NCBI RefSeq assembly: GCF_033100115.1
Contig: NZ_CP136910.1
Span: 1,984,001-2,048,000, forward strand
Source of the DNA: Anaerocolumna sp. AGMB13020
GTDB lineage: Bacteria; Bacillota; Clostridia; Lachnospirales; Lachnospiraceae
Direction of reading: 5' to 3'
Length of the DNA: 64,000 nucleotides
In this document: piece by piece, positions 16,500-25,542 of the stretch
Position numbering within the stretch: the stretch's first letter is position 1
Layout: every line of letters starts with the position of its first letter
Program-made: the position numbers and the translations under genes
Notes under the pieces: generated by a model
Seen by the model: only the letters and a program-made list of their open reading frames with translations
Database searches by the model: none
What the model was told of the DNA's origin: nothing

Positions 16500-19400
16500 T
16501 TATTGAACAGTTACTTTAATTTTTAGATATACCCCATTTTGAGCGTATGCATACACATAGCAATTTCCTTTTGACTTTGCTTTTATCATACCATTTTTAC
16601 TTACAGTTATAATAGCTGCATTTGTTGTTTTGTATCGAATTGCTTCCGTATGATTTTTCATTTTTTTACCTTTTGGCAAAACCGCTTTAAAAGTCACTAC
16701 CTTTGATTCTCCCACTTCAAGTGTTACTGCAGAAGTTTTTGCAGTTACTTTTACCGGATTTGCAAAAGAGCTGCCTTTCGTAATGGAGTGTGTAATGTTT
16801 GAGCTTGCAATTACTACCTTCTGTCCATCGATTACTCGATATGCTTTTACCTGATATTTATAATACGTCGCTTCTTTCAAATTTTTATGGCAGTAACTTT
16901 TTATATTTCCGGTTACATCTGCAAGTTTTTTTAGCTTATATTTATTACCACATTTGGCACCATATATGAAGTATCCATCTGCTCCTGAAACTTTTGTATA
17001 AGTTAGTGTTTGCGATAGCTTATCCGCTTTTGTTGTCAATAAAAAAGGATATATGTTTCCGGATACTGGTGTCTCATTAATAATTGAGTCCTCATATGCC
17101 AGTGCATAGGTGGAAAACTTGTCCGATTCAAAGGTAAATAAATGGGTAGCTGGATCATAAGTTCCCTCAATAATAGCCGCTGCTCCATCGTGGACTCTGA
17201 CAATTTTATATGTTCTATTCTTTGTCAAATCTGTATTCCATAAATATTCCGGCACTTCAAAGCTGATACATATCATGCCATTGGTATTGGTTACTTTTAT
17301 TGCTTCTCCATTTCCAATCTGCTTATACAAAGATAAATCAATATATACGGCAGGTGTGTCTTTCTTAAGATTTTCGGTAATCAGTTTCTTATCCGCCTCA
17401 CTAACAGAGGCACTGATATCCGTTACTTTTAAGATAACCTTCGCATTTTCTCCGGCTGCTATTTTTGAGAGTTCATCTTTTGTGAACACGTGCGTCTTCA
17501 GATCCTCGGTGCTGGTATTCAGGCTCGTAGCTGGAGCACCAGCATCTTGCTGTTCGTTCTTTACAATCTTTCCATTATTACTACTACTATTATTTCCAAT
17601 GTTACCGCTATTTCCTCCCGCACTACCAGTATTATTATTACCTGTATAAGCTGTCGCTGTGATTGTTATGGTTTTCTGGATCGTAGTCTGACTCTGTGAG
17701 CCCTTTGATACAGTGATGGTAAAGGAGTAGCTTCCATTGGTACCAGCCAGGTCTGCTGATGTGCCAGACACCGGTGCTGTGTAGCTTACTTTATTTACGG
17801 TAACTGTAACATTGCTGTCCTTCACTGCTGCTACGGCGGTGGATTTCAGTGCTGCTTTTATGGCTGCTTCATCCGTTGCGGCTGCCTGGGACATGTTACT
17901 GTAGCTTGCATCTTGTGCTGCGGATTTTGCCGCAGCAACTATTGCAATATCCGGATCAGGGGCAACATTCACCGTCGTGGTAAGAATTTTGCTGTCATGT
18001 TCGCTTCCTTTGGAAAGTGCAACATCATAGCTTCCTGTGGCACTATTATAAATAACAACTGCGGTTACTCCTGCCGCATCGGCTGCAGTGCAAAGCTGAC
18101 TATCTACATAGCTTTGTACCGCTGCTGTTTTATCTGCTTGTGTTGCTCCGAAGGCTACCTCGACGGAACCATTTACAAGTGCTGCCTTTGCCGCTGACAC
18201 TGCCTGTACATCGGTCACTCCTGTATAAGCTGTTGCTGTGATTGTTATGGTTTTCTGGCTGGTGGTCTGACTCTGTAACCCTTTTGATACAGTGATGGTA
18301 AAGGTGTAACTTCCATCGGTACCCTGCGGGTTTGACGATGTGCCTGCCTCTGGTAGAGTGTAGGTTTCATAATTTACATCAACTGTAACACGGCTATCAT
18401 TCACTGCTGTTTCGGCGATGGATTTCAATACTGTTTGAATGGCTGTTTCATCCGTTGCGGCTATCTGGGACATGTTACTGTAGCTTGCATCTTGTGCTGC
18501 GGATTTTGCCGCAGAGACTATTGCAATATCCGGATCAGGGGCAACCTTCACCGTCATGGTAAGAATTTTGCTGTCATGTTCGCTTCCTTTGGAAAGTGCA
18601 ACATCATAGCTTCCTGTCGCACTATTATAAGTAACACCTGCGGTTACTCCTGCCGCATCGGCAGCTGCGCTAAGCCGACTATCTACATAGCTTTGTACCG
18701 CTGCTGTTTTATCTGCTTGTGTTGCTCCGAAGGCTACCTCGACGGAACCATTTACAAGTGCTGCCTTTGCCGCTGACACTGCCTGTACATCGGTCACTCC
18801 TGTATAAGCTGTTGCTGTGATTGATATGGTTTTCTGGCTGGTGGTTTGACTCTGTAAGCCTTTTGATACAGTGATGGTAAAGGTGTAACTTCCATCGGTA
18901 CCCTGCGGGTTTGACGATGTGCCTGCCTCTGGTAGAGTGTAGGTTTCATAATTTACATCAACTGAAACACGGCTATCATTCACTGCTGTTTCGGCGATGG
19001 ATTTCAATACTGTTTGAATGGCTGTTTCATCCGTTGCGGCTATCTGGGACATGTTACTGTAGCTTGCATCTTGTGCTGCGGATTTTGCAGCAGCAACTAT
19101 TGCAATATCCGGATCAGGGGCAACCTTCACCGTCATGGTAAGACTTTTGCTGTCATGTTCACTTCCTTTGGTAAGTGCAACATCATAGCTTCCTGTGGCA
19201 CTATTATAAGTAACACCTGCGGTTACTCCTGCCGCATCGGCAGCTGCGCTAAGCTGACTATCTACATAGCTTTGTACCGCTGCTGTTTTATCTGCTTGTG
19301 TTGCTCCGAAGGCTACCTCGACGGAACCATTTACAAGTGCTGCCTTTGCCGCTGACACTGCCTGTACATCGGTCACTCCTGTATAAGCTGTTGCTGTAAT

Positions 19401-20804
19401 TGATATGGTTTTCTGGCTGGTGGTCTGACTCTGCAAGCCTTTTGATACTGTAATGGTAAAGGTGTAACTTCCATCAGTACCCTGCGGGTTTGACGATGTG
19501 CCTGCCTCCGGTAGAGTGTAGGCTACATAATTAACATCAACTGTAACACTGCTATCATCCACAGCTGTTTCGGCAGTGGATTTCAGTGCTGTTTGGATGG
19601 CTGCTTCATCCATTGCGGCTGCTTGGGACATGTTACTGTAGCTTGCGTTCTCTGCCGCTGTCTTAGCAGCGTCTACTATTAAAATATCCGGATTGTTTGG
19701 ATCAGGAGCAGTTTGAAAGGTTACCATCACGTTCTGGTCCTCCCATGTCCCGACGGTAGCACTCACAATTTTACCGGTGTCGCTGGTGATGGGTTCAATG
19801 GAGAGTGCATGAACCGTACCCTGGGCATTTAACCTGGTGGAATCACCGGAAATCGTGATACGGTTGCCTTGTACCCCATATTTACCGCCTGTGGCTTGTA
19901 CTACAGCACCATCACTTAGTGTCACTTCGTCTGCTGCTGCGTCGTCGGCTCTACCTCCTCCACCGGCACCGATACCGCTGCCAGCAGTAGTAATAGCAGC
20001 AACTCCTGAATTGCCTCCACAAGCTGTAACCAATCCACTCTCTATGGTAATTTTACCGCTGTTACCACCTAGCTTATTATAAGCACCTCCACCGCCACCG
20101 ATGCCGGCGCCGCCTCCGCCCCAATTGCCTGCAGCATTGCCACCTGTGGCTGTTACAGTACCGCTTTTGATGATGACTGTGCCACTGGTTTCCGAAGTTT
20201 GACCGCCCGACGTACTGCCATCGCCACCAATACCGGCACCACCTCCGCCATGAGCTTCCGAATCGTTTATGTTAAATCCCTCTGCACCGGTTGAATTTAA
20301 AAAGCCATTTCCATTAATCGTCAGTGTCGCGCCAGCCGGTACATGCAATCCGGCTTTCCCGCTGCCCCTTCTAATATTGAGGTGGGCGGCGTCTGGCGTA
20401 GATGATTCTGTAAAATCTAAAATATTACTCTTGCCAGCTTCAAGATTAATGGTAACTGTATAAGCACCATTGATGTTAATTGGATTAGGCTCTGATAAAT
20501 CAGTTACACTTGTTGGAGCTAACGCCTTTATATTGACACCGGCAAGAGTCACAGTGCAATTACTCTCAATGGATATTGTATCGTTAGTCGATGTATCCGG
20601 GTCAGTATTGGCAATTGTACAGTCTCCTGTCACCTTTAGAACCTTTGTGCTATTGTCATATGACACCACAGAACCAGGGCTGCCACTGGTCACACTAACT
20701 GAGAAATCACCAAAGGTTTCCACCTCTGCTGCAAAAACAGCTGTAGGCAGCATGGTCAGTACCATGCAAACCGTAATCAAAATACATAAAAGTCTTTTTT
20801 TCAT
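16500..20804 (-). CDS. Large secreted multi-repeat protein (adhesin-like)
   Basis: The 1434-residue protein has a signal peptide (KKRLLCILITVCMVLTMLPTAVFAA). A ~330-residue region follows, rich in Gly (GGGGAGIGGDG, GGGGAGIGGGGG) and beta-strand repeats, like carbohydrate-binding or pectate-lyase-like surface domains. Next come three and a half copies of a 193-residue unit (each starting PDPDIAIV-AAK-A), an Asn/Ser/Gly linker, a ~200-residue region, and a C-terminal Ig-like (Big_2-type) domain, VTLEVGESKVVTFKA to the end. There is no LPXTG motif or SLH domain, so attachment is unclear. It lies 15 bases after the 73-residue Cys-rich protein, and the pair sit behind the LytTR site at 21130-21159. 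Adhesion or biofilm function is inference. Confidence 0.88.
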   Translation of the reverse strand: MKKRLLCILITVCMVLTMLPTAVFAAEVETFGDFSVSVTSGSPGSVVSYDNSTKVLKVTGDCTIANTDPDTSTNDTISIESNCTVTLAGVNIKALAPTSVTDLSEPNPININGAYTVTINLEAGKSNILDFTESSTPDAAHLNIRRGSGKAGLHVPAGATLTINGNGFLNSTGAEGFNINDSEAHGGGGAGIGGDGSTSGGQTSETSGTVIIKSGTVTATGGNAAGNWGGGGAGIGGGGGAYNKLGGNSGKITIESGLVTACGGNSGVAAITTAGSGIGAGGGGRADDAAADEVTLSDGAVVQATGGKYGVQGNRITISGDSTRLNAQGTVHALSIEPITSDTGKIVSATVGTWEDQNVMVTFQTAPDPNNPDILIVDAAKTAAENASYSNMSQAAAMDEAAIQTALKSTAETAVDDSSVTVDVNYVAYTLPEAGTSSNPQGTDGSYTFTITVSKGLQSQTTSQKTISITATAYTGVTDVQAVSAAKAALVNGSVEVAFGATQADKTAAVQSYVDSQLSAAADAAGVTAGVTYNSATGSYDVALTKGSEHDSKSLTMTVKVAPDPDIAIVAAAKSAAQDASYSNMSQIAATDETAIQTVLKSIAETAVNDSRVSVDVNYETYTLPEAGTSSNPQGTDGSYTFTITVSKGLQSQTTSQKTISITATAYTGVTDVQAVSAAKAALVNGSVEVAFGATQADKTAAVQSYVDSRLSAAADAAGVTAGVTYNSATGSYDVALSKGSEHDSKILTMTVKVAPDPDIAIVSAAKSAAQDASYSNMSQIAATDETAIQTVLKSIAETAVNDSRVTVDVNYETYTLPEAGTSSNPQGTDGSYTFTITVSKGLQSQTTSQKTITITATAYTGVTDVQAVSAAKAALVNGSVEVAFGATQADKTAAVQSYVDSQLCTAADAAGVTAVVIYNSATGSYDVALSKGSEHDSKILTTTVNVAPDPDIAIVAAAKSAAQDASYSNMSQAAATDEAAIKAALKSTAVAAVKDSNVTVTVNKVSYTAPVSGTSADLAGTNGSYSFTITVSKGSQSQTTIQKTITITATAYTGNNNTGSAGGNSGNIGNNSSSNNGKIVKNEQQDAGAPATSLNTSTEDLKTHVFTKDELSKIAAGENAKVILKVTDISASVSEADKKLITENLKKDTPAVYIDLSLYKQIGNGEAIKVTNTNGMICISFEVPEYLWNTDLTKNRTYKIVRVHDGAAAIIEGTYDPATHLFTFESDKFSTYALAYEDSIINETPVSGNIYPFLLTTKADKLSQTLTYTKVSGADGYFIYGAKCGNKYKLKKLADVTGNIKSYCHKNLKEATYYKYQVKAYRVIDGQKVVIASSNITHSITKGSSFANPVKVTAKTSAVTLEVGESKVVTFKAVLPKGKKMKNHTEAIRYKTTNAAIITVSKNGMIKAKSKGNCYVYAYAQNGVYLKIKVTVQ
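17640..19715 (-). repeat. 3.5 tandem 579-bp repeats within the secreted protein
   Basis: Identical landmarks recur at 17991, 18570 and 19149 (start of GCTGTCATGTTC), a strict 579-bp period (193 codons). Each unit holds two related ~95-residue halves that both begin with an AAK-A motif. The copies are almost identical at DNA level, so recombination-driven length change is likely. Confidence 0.92.
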
Positions 20805-20819
20805 CTTGTTTCTATCCTC

Positions 20820-21041
20820 CTATTTTACTATCTTTTTGGGCCAGTAGCACACGCCCACGTCCAGTGAGCGAGGTTTGTCCAAATGAAAATCGGCACACCG
20901 GCAGTACCAGCACTGCCTTACACTCTCCGGTGTATCGGCTCTTGGCTCAAAAGCCGGGCATACCTGCCTAGGCCATATATTCCCTTCAATATTGGGTACT
21001 GAAAAGGACATGTCCTCCTGCCTGCACCGACGTTCTTTCAT
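20820..21041 (-). CDS. Small cysteine-rich protein of unknown function
   Basis: The 73-residue protein has five cysteines: one near the N-terminus, one in VCPAF, a CWYC pair, and one in VGVCYWPKK. This suggests a small metal-bound fold or a disulfide-bonded peptide. There is no signal peptide. TAGGAGAG lies eight bases before the ATG, and the stop is 15 bases before the secreted repeat protein, so the two look co-transcribed. The gene is the first one downstream of the LytTR tandem site and directly follows an AgrC-like kinase gene. It lacks an AgrD-like amphipathic leader, and no AgrB protease is present, so a peptide pheromone is only one possibility. I do not recognise a named family. Confidence 0.65.
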   Translation of the reverse strand: MKERRCRQEDMSFSVPNIEGNIWPRQVCPAFEPRADTPESVRQCWYCRCADFHLDKPRSLDVGVCYWPKKIVK

Positions 21042-21129
21042 ACTATCACTCTCCTAAGGGTAAAATTAATGCAGATTTCTTCAAACCTTCTGCTATAAAA
21101 TACCATATAAACAAAAAAAAGAGCCTTTT

Positions 21130-21159
21130 ACACTTAAAAGACTCATTTTTACACTTAAA
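21130..21159. promoter_or_regulatory. Tandem LytTR-type binding site
   Basis: Two identical direct repeats ACACTTAAA (21130-21138 and 21151-21159) are separated by exactly 12 bp, a 21-bp period. This is the spacing and shape of ComE/AgrA-type LytTR boxes. It lies about 90-120 bp upstream of the 73-residue gene, with an AT-rich -10-like TATTTTATAG at 21093-21102. The adjacent LytTR regulator gene makes it the obvious ligand. Confidence 0.8.
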
Positions 21160-21209
21160 AACTTATATTTAATTATAATTTTCAGTTGACAAATGATATT
21201 TGATTATTC

Positions 21210-22496
21210 TTACACCAAGAGTCGAACCCGAAACACTCTATTTTCAATTTGATATATTACCTCACCGTCATATTTCTTTGCAAAAGCAATCACGCTTTTG
21301 CTGCCTACGCCATGACCTTCTATATGGGTGAAAGGATAGCCATTTTCGTCAAGTGTAGTATCCTCTGGACAGGGATTTTCCATTTCCAGAAGCAGTCTCC
21401 CCACATTCCGGCAAATAAATTTAATAGCTAATGGTTTGCTCCCTGATTGCTTTGAGCAGGCCTTAATGGCATTTTCCAATAGATTTGACACCACCATGGA
21501 AAGTTCCAGGGAATCTACGGAAAGGTCATATGGAATATCCAACTCAATCTCTGTGCGAATGTTTGACTGTTCCGCATGCTTAGAATAATGACTGACCGCA
21601 GCATTAACCAGAGGGTTTTCACAATAAACCTTGCTCGTCTTAGGCGTAGACTGATTTTGAATCTTCAGCAGGGCGACAGCCTCCTTACTTTCTCCTTGTT
21701 CCAAAAACTCTAATAGCATATTATTGAAATGACGACGATCATGGGCAGCACGGCTGTACTGCGCCGATACCTCCTCCATCAGTTTAAGCCGTTCGGACAT
21801 ATTGCCTGTAGCTAATTGCAGATATTCCCGCTCTGCCTGCATTTTTTGATTCTCTTCCTTTACCCGATACTCTTGCTGAAGATTCTTGAGCGAAAGAAAA
21901 ATGGAACTGTATGTTGCGAGTTCAATAAAAGTTAACAAAAGCAGTGGAACTAACTGTTCAGTGAAGGTAACAATGATATTTTTGGAAAAGAGAACATAAT
22001 AGCCAAAGGTAATAAAGATGGCTAAGGCTACAGCGAAATATGCCGCCCAATGTTCCACCACCTGCCGATATAAAGGACGGATATAACGTGACATAATTAG
22101 TAAAATAGTTCCAAACAGGATCAACCGTAATATTGAGTTTGCATAAATCGGATTTGGTAATCTTCTAGAACCAATAAAGCTTAGAACAATAACGGTAACA
22201 CTTATATTCTGTACCGTCAGATAACTGAACATCCACTGCATAAAGGTATCTTTGAACAATGGGCGTACTGCAAAACACAGTATAGCGAACAAAAATATAT
22301 CAATTTTTGCCAGTACGGTTAGATTCCCACTAACATAACAATAAGTTGCTGAGCCCAAATTAAGAGATATAATGCCAAGCATGGTGAGGAAAGTCACTTT
22401 CTTGGAGTATTTGGGTTGCAGGAGTGTAATCATCAGCAGGATATTGGCGGTAGCTGTTATGACCCCTCGCAGAAGATTGGGAAATAGCACACTCAT
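21210..22496 (-). CDS. GHKL (HPK10, AgrC-like) sensor histidine kinase
   Basis: The 428-residue protein has a polytopic N-terminal sensor (about six hydrophobic segments, residues 1-200). A coiled-coil linker follows, then the phosphoacceptor His-252 in AAHDRRHFNNMLLEF, an N-box (MVVSNLLENAIKAC) and a G-box (GHGVGSKSVIAFAKKYDG). A polytopic sensor with a GHKL-type kinase is typical of peptide-sensing AgrC/ComD/VirS kinases. The ATG overlaps the regulator stop by four bases (ATGA), so the pair is translationally coupled. No AgrB/AgrD-like pair is visible in the window, so the signal remains unknown. Confidence 0.92.
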   Translation of the reverse strand: MSVLFPNLLRGVITATANILLMITLLQPKYSKKVTFLTMLGIISLNLGSATYCYVSGNLTVLAKIDIFLFAILCFAVRPLFKDTFMQWMFSYLTVQNISVTVIVLSFIGSRRLPNPIYANSILRLILFGTILLIMSRYIRPLYRQVVEHWAAYFAVALAIFITFGYYVLFSKNIIVTFTEQLVPLLLLTFIELATYSSIFLSLKNLQQEYRVKEENQKMQAEREYLQLATGNMSERLKLMEEVSAQYSRAAHDRRHFNNMLLEFLEQGESKEAVALLKIQNQSTPKTSKVYCENPLVNAAVSHYSKHAEQSNIRTEIELDIPYDLSVDSLELSMVVSNLLENAIKACSKQSGSKPLAIKFICRNVGRLLLEMENPCPEDTTLDENGYPFTHIEGHGVGSKSVIAFAKKYDGEVIYQIENRVFRVRLLV

Positions 22497-23230
22497 CTAT
22501 TCACCTCCCTGGCCATTAGATAGTCCATGAATTGATCTCTTACTGCCGGATATAGCTTAGCCGCTATGGGTATAACTTTTCCACCCCGAAGAGTAAAGCT
22601 ATCTTTTGCAAAACGTTCCACCCACTGCATATTAACGTAATACGAGGTATGACATTGCAGAAAACGAGTATCCTTTCGAATGGTCATACTGTATTCTGCA
22701 AAACTTTCCCGAATGGTACGAGTGATTACCTCCTCGTAGTTTCTCAGGTTAAAGATGACAGTATGGCGGCGATATTCGCAGCAAAGAATTTCAGACAGAT
22801 TTAGTACTCGCAAACTGTCTGCGGTTTTAACGGTAAACGTCTTTTCCAAGGACAAATCGATTTTCGAGATAGCAAAGCTTAGCGTATCAAACAGCTGCTG
22901 TTTATTAATCGGCTTAATCAAATAGTTGATGGGGCTTGCAACATAAGCCTGCAAAGCAAATTGAGGCTCGGTAGTGGCATAGATAATCTGCGCCTCACGG
23001 TCTATGCGGCGAATTTCTTTGCCAAGTTCAATGCCACTAACCATGGGCATGACAATATCCAATAAGTAGAGATGAAAGCTCTCTGCTTCAATAGCAGTTA
23101 ACAATTGGTCGGGATGAGAGAATAGTTTCATCTCTGCTTCTAATGTATGAGTGGCAATGTATTCGGTTATGTATGCGTTGATGATTTCCAATTCCCTCGG
23201 CTGGTCGTCACAAATAGCAATCCGTAGCAT
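22493..23230 (-). CDS. LytTR-family response regulator (AgrA-like)
   Basis: The 245-residue protein has a receiver domain with the acidic pair ICDDQ and the phosphorylated Asp in YLLDIVMPMVSG. A C-terminal LytTR DNA-binding domain (about residues 140-240) includes ILCCEYRRHTVIF and FLQCHTSYYVNMQWV. The start at 23230 follows GGAGGGGG by four bases; an upstream ATG at 23275 would embed that site. It is transcribed from a clear SigA promoter at 23315-23343 and overlaps the kinase. Its likely target is the tandem repeat at 21130-21159 just downstream of the kinase. Confidence 0.94.
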   Translation of the reverse strand: MLRIAICDDQPRELEIINAYITEYIATHTLEAEMKLFSHPDQLLTAIEAESFHLYLLDIVMPMVSGIELGKEIRRIDREAQIIYATTEPQFALQAYVASPINYLIKPINKQQLFDTLSFAISKIDLSLEKTFTVKTADSLRVLNLSEILCCEYRRHTVIFNLRNYEEVITRTIRESFAEYSMTIRKDTRFLQCHTSYYVNMQWVERFAKDSFTLRGGKVIPIAAKLYPAVRDQFMDYLMAREVNR

Positions 23231-23314
23231 GGCTCCCCCTCCTGCAAATCGGCATGTCAATCTTAATTTATGCAAGAACGAATGTCGTAATTATGATGAA
23301 TAATATTTTCTACA

Positions 23315-23343
23315 ATTATATCATGTCGAATGTTGCAAGTCTA
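23315..23343 (-). promoter_or_regulatory. SigA promoter of the LytTR system, with a Spo0A-box core
   Basis: On the minus strand TAGACT (23338-23343), a 17-bp spacer and a perfect TATAAT (23315-23320) lie ~85 bases before the regulator gene. The spacer contains TGTCGAA on the plus strand (23324-23330), the core of a Spo0A box. Confidence 0.65.
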
Positions 23344-23532
23344 TTGTTCCATAAAAATACTAACCGTGGATAATTTATAACAACGGAGGCTGAAAAAACA
23401 TGACAAAATCATGTCTAATCAACCTCCTCTTTTTAATGCAGCCCCCTGGCAAAGGCATCATGGGGGTAAAGCTGTCGTATCCGGAGTGTCCAAACCCCTG
23501 TCTCAATTTACAATGACCTTTTGTCATTTATC
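23344..23532. other. Intergenic region with hairpin and repeat copy 2
   Basis: No convincing gene. It holds an imperfect stem-loop at about 23384-23427 (GGAGG...ACATGA/TCATGT...CCTCC followed by TCTTTTT on the plus strand) and the second copy of the ~48-bp dispersed repeat. Confidence 0.5.
23419..23467. repeat. Dispersed ~48-bp repeat, copy 2
   Basis: It matches 16159-16210 in the same orientation: CCTCCTCTTTTTAATGCA, then a C-rich arm, TGGCAAAGGC, and TCATGGGGGT. Weaker similarity seems to continue ~50 bases downstream. Confidence 0.6.
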
Positions 23533-25542
23533 TCATGTTAGCTTTTTTGTCTTAATCTTATTTTCCTTGGCATATTTATCAATTACCGAGCCAGGTGTGC
23601 AGTAGATAACAAGCTTGTCATTGCTTCCGCTAAAGGTGTAGTTATAGACATAGGTCACACTGGAGGGGATGGTTATCTTTTTTAATGCTTCACATCCCAT
23701 AAACACCTGAAATTCAATTAACCAGACACTGCTTGGTATCTCAAGAGCTTTTAAGCTTTTACAGTTTACAAACATTCTGGCAGGAACGTAAGGGATTCCT
23801 TTTTCCAGAGTCACCTTTTCAAGTTTGGGGCAATCCGTAAATATATAAGAATCCATCGATTTCACAGATCCAGCCACCACTGCCTCCTTTAAATTTTCAC
23901 AGTATCCAAATGCCATATGTCCTATCTCTTTAACTGTATTCGGTATTTTTACACTGGTTAAACCACTTTTGTTAAAGGCATAATCACCAATATATGTAAT
24001 GGTTTTAGAAAATACAACCTGTTTTATGGAGGAGTCTACAAACGCATAGTCATCGATTCCCTTTAAACCTTTTGATAAGGTAACCTTCTCAAGAGTATAG
24101 GCATCACGAAAAGCTCCAGCTGCAATCCTATGTACATTATCGGGTATTTTTAATTCCTTATCTTCTCCATGATAAGAAAGTAGTATCCCATTTACAATCA
24201 GTAGTTCCTCAGGATTTCTGTAAATTGCAGGTACATACTCAAAGGCATATATACCAACGTTTTCAATATGTGTAGGAAGGTTCAGTTCCTCCAACGACGT
24301 ACAATACCGAAAAGCAAATTCACCGATACTTTTTAGTCCATTCGGCAGAGTAACCTCTTTTAAGGAAGAGCATTCGGTAAACATATTGTCAGGAAGCTCA
24401 GTTACACCTTTGGGTATATTAATGCTTTCCAGCTTTTCGCATTTATAAAATGCTTCACTTCCAATTTTTATAATGGATTCTGGGAGCTTAACCGTTTTAA
24501 TCGTTGTATTTTCTGCAAAGGCACTTCCGGCAATATACTTGATATCGGAAGGAACCGTTACATTTTCCTTCTTACCTTTATAAACAATTAATATCTTTCC
24601 GGCTTTTACAAACTCACCTTTGACGTTTTTAATCCATTTGGTATCTTCAAATGCAGAACCACCTATCGCTGTCAAAGAATCAGGTAAAGTCAGAACAGAC
24701 AGCTTCTTGCTGTTATAAAAGGCTCTTTCTCCAATCTCCTTGGTTCCTTTTTTTATAATTACTGTTTTAAGATCCTTGTTCTCTGAAAAAGCAGAATCGT
24801 TAATAATTTTTACGGAACCGGGTATTGTTACCTCTGTCAGTTTTGAGACATAAGAAAATGCCCCTCCTCCAATTTCTTTTATGCCGTTTTTTAGGGTAAG
24901 CTTTTTTATGGATTTATGAGCAAAGGCTCCATCACCGATTTTCTTAACATTTCCAGGAATTGTTAAGGATGAAATTTCAGCAGCACTATAGGTAAAAGCC
25001 ATATCACTGATCTCAGTTACGTTTGATGGTATGGTTATATTTTTACTGGTTCCGATGTATTCTTCTAAAACCCCATTTACTACACTAAAACCATTTTTTA
25101 CATGTTTTTTCTGCCAGGGGGTTCCACGAAATACAACACCACCTATTTGTTTGATGCCTGCTGGAATGGTAACCTCCGTTAAACTTGAACACCAGATAAA
25201 CGCACCGTACTGAATCTCCTGAACACCCTTTTTAATGGTTACCTTTTTCAGGTTAGCACAGGCATAGAAGGCATCGGAGCCAATTGTTTTTACGGTAGAA
25301 GGTATTACGACTTCTTTCAGACTGTTACAGTGGTCAAAGGCACTGTCCCCTATCACAGTTACATTTGCAGGTATGGTAACTTTGCTTGCGCTGCCAAGAT
25401 ATTGCATCAGGACACCGTTAAGAATCACGAAATCATTTTTCGCAGCTGATACCTGATAGGGCTGAGCACATGATACTATAATCAAAATGGCTAGTAGTAC
25501 ACAGCACCACTTTTTTCGGTAAGTTTTTTTAATGCTTATCAT
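23533..25542 (-). CDS. Secreted leucine-rich repeat protein (BspA/TpLRR type)
   Basis: The 669-residue protein has a signal peptide (WCCVLLAILIIVSCAQPYQVSA). It then consists almost entirely of ~23-residue BspA-type repeats of the pattern LKEVTIPSTVKTIGSDAFYAC, about 20 copies. These are interrupted by short segments such as VVNGVLEEYIG. The family is common in gut anaerobes and is linked to surface binding of host or matrix components. GAGGAG lies six bases before the ATG at 25542; an ATG 15 bases upstream lacks such a site. There is no sorting signal, so it is probably released or loosely bound. It is transcribed toward the LytTR system but is separated from it by the repeat region. Confidence 0.92.
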   Translation of the reverse strand: MISIKKTYRKKWCCVLLAILIIVSCAQPYQVSAAKNDFVILNGVLMQYLGSASKVTIPANVTVIGDSAFDHCNSLKEVVIPSTVKTIGSDAFYACANLKKVTIKKGVQEIQYGAFIWCSSLTEVTIPAGIKQIGGVVFRGTPWQKKHVKNGFSVVNGVLEEYIGTSKNITIPSNVTEISDMAFTYSAAEISSLTIPGNVKKIGDGAFAHKSIKKLTLKNGIKEIGGGAFSYVSKLTEVTIPGSVKIINDSAFSENKDLKTVIIKKGTKEIGERAFYNSKKLSVLTLPDSLTAIGGSAFEDTKWIKNVKGEFVKAGKILIVYKGKKENVTVPSDIKYIAGSAFAENTTIKTVKLPESIIKIGSEAFYKCEKLESINIPKGVTELPDNMFTECSSLKEVTLPNGLKSIGEFAFRYCTSLEELNLPTHIENVGIYAFEYVPAIYRNPEELLIVNGILLSYHGEDKELKIPDNVHRIAAGAFRDAYTLEKVTLSKGLKGIDDYAFVDSSIKQVVFSKTITYIGDYAFNKSGLTSVKIPNTVKEIGHMAFGYCENLKEAVVAGSVKSMDSYIFTDCPKLEKVTLEKGIPYVPARMFVNCKSLKALEIPSSVWLIEFQVFMGCEALKKITIPSSVTYVYNYTFSGSNDKLVIYCTPGSVIDKYAKENKIKTKKLT

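Noticed and set aside
18435..19355. Plus-strand open frames rich in Cys across the repeat protein gene
   Set aside because: They are antisense shadows of the 579-bp coding repeats, present once per unit, with no ribosome sites.
17640..19715. Regular repeats that might suggest a CRISPR array
   Set aside because: The period is 579 bp and in frame within one protein; there are no short repeats with unique spacers.
20820..21041. The Cys-rich protein as a classical AgrD autoinducer precursor
   Set aside because: There is no amphipathic N-terminal helix, no AgrB gene, and the cysteines are spread over the chain.
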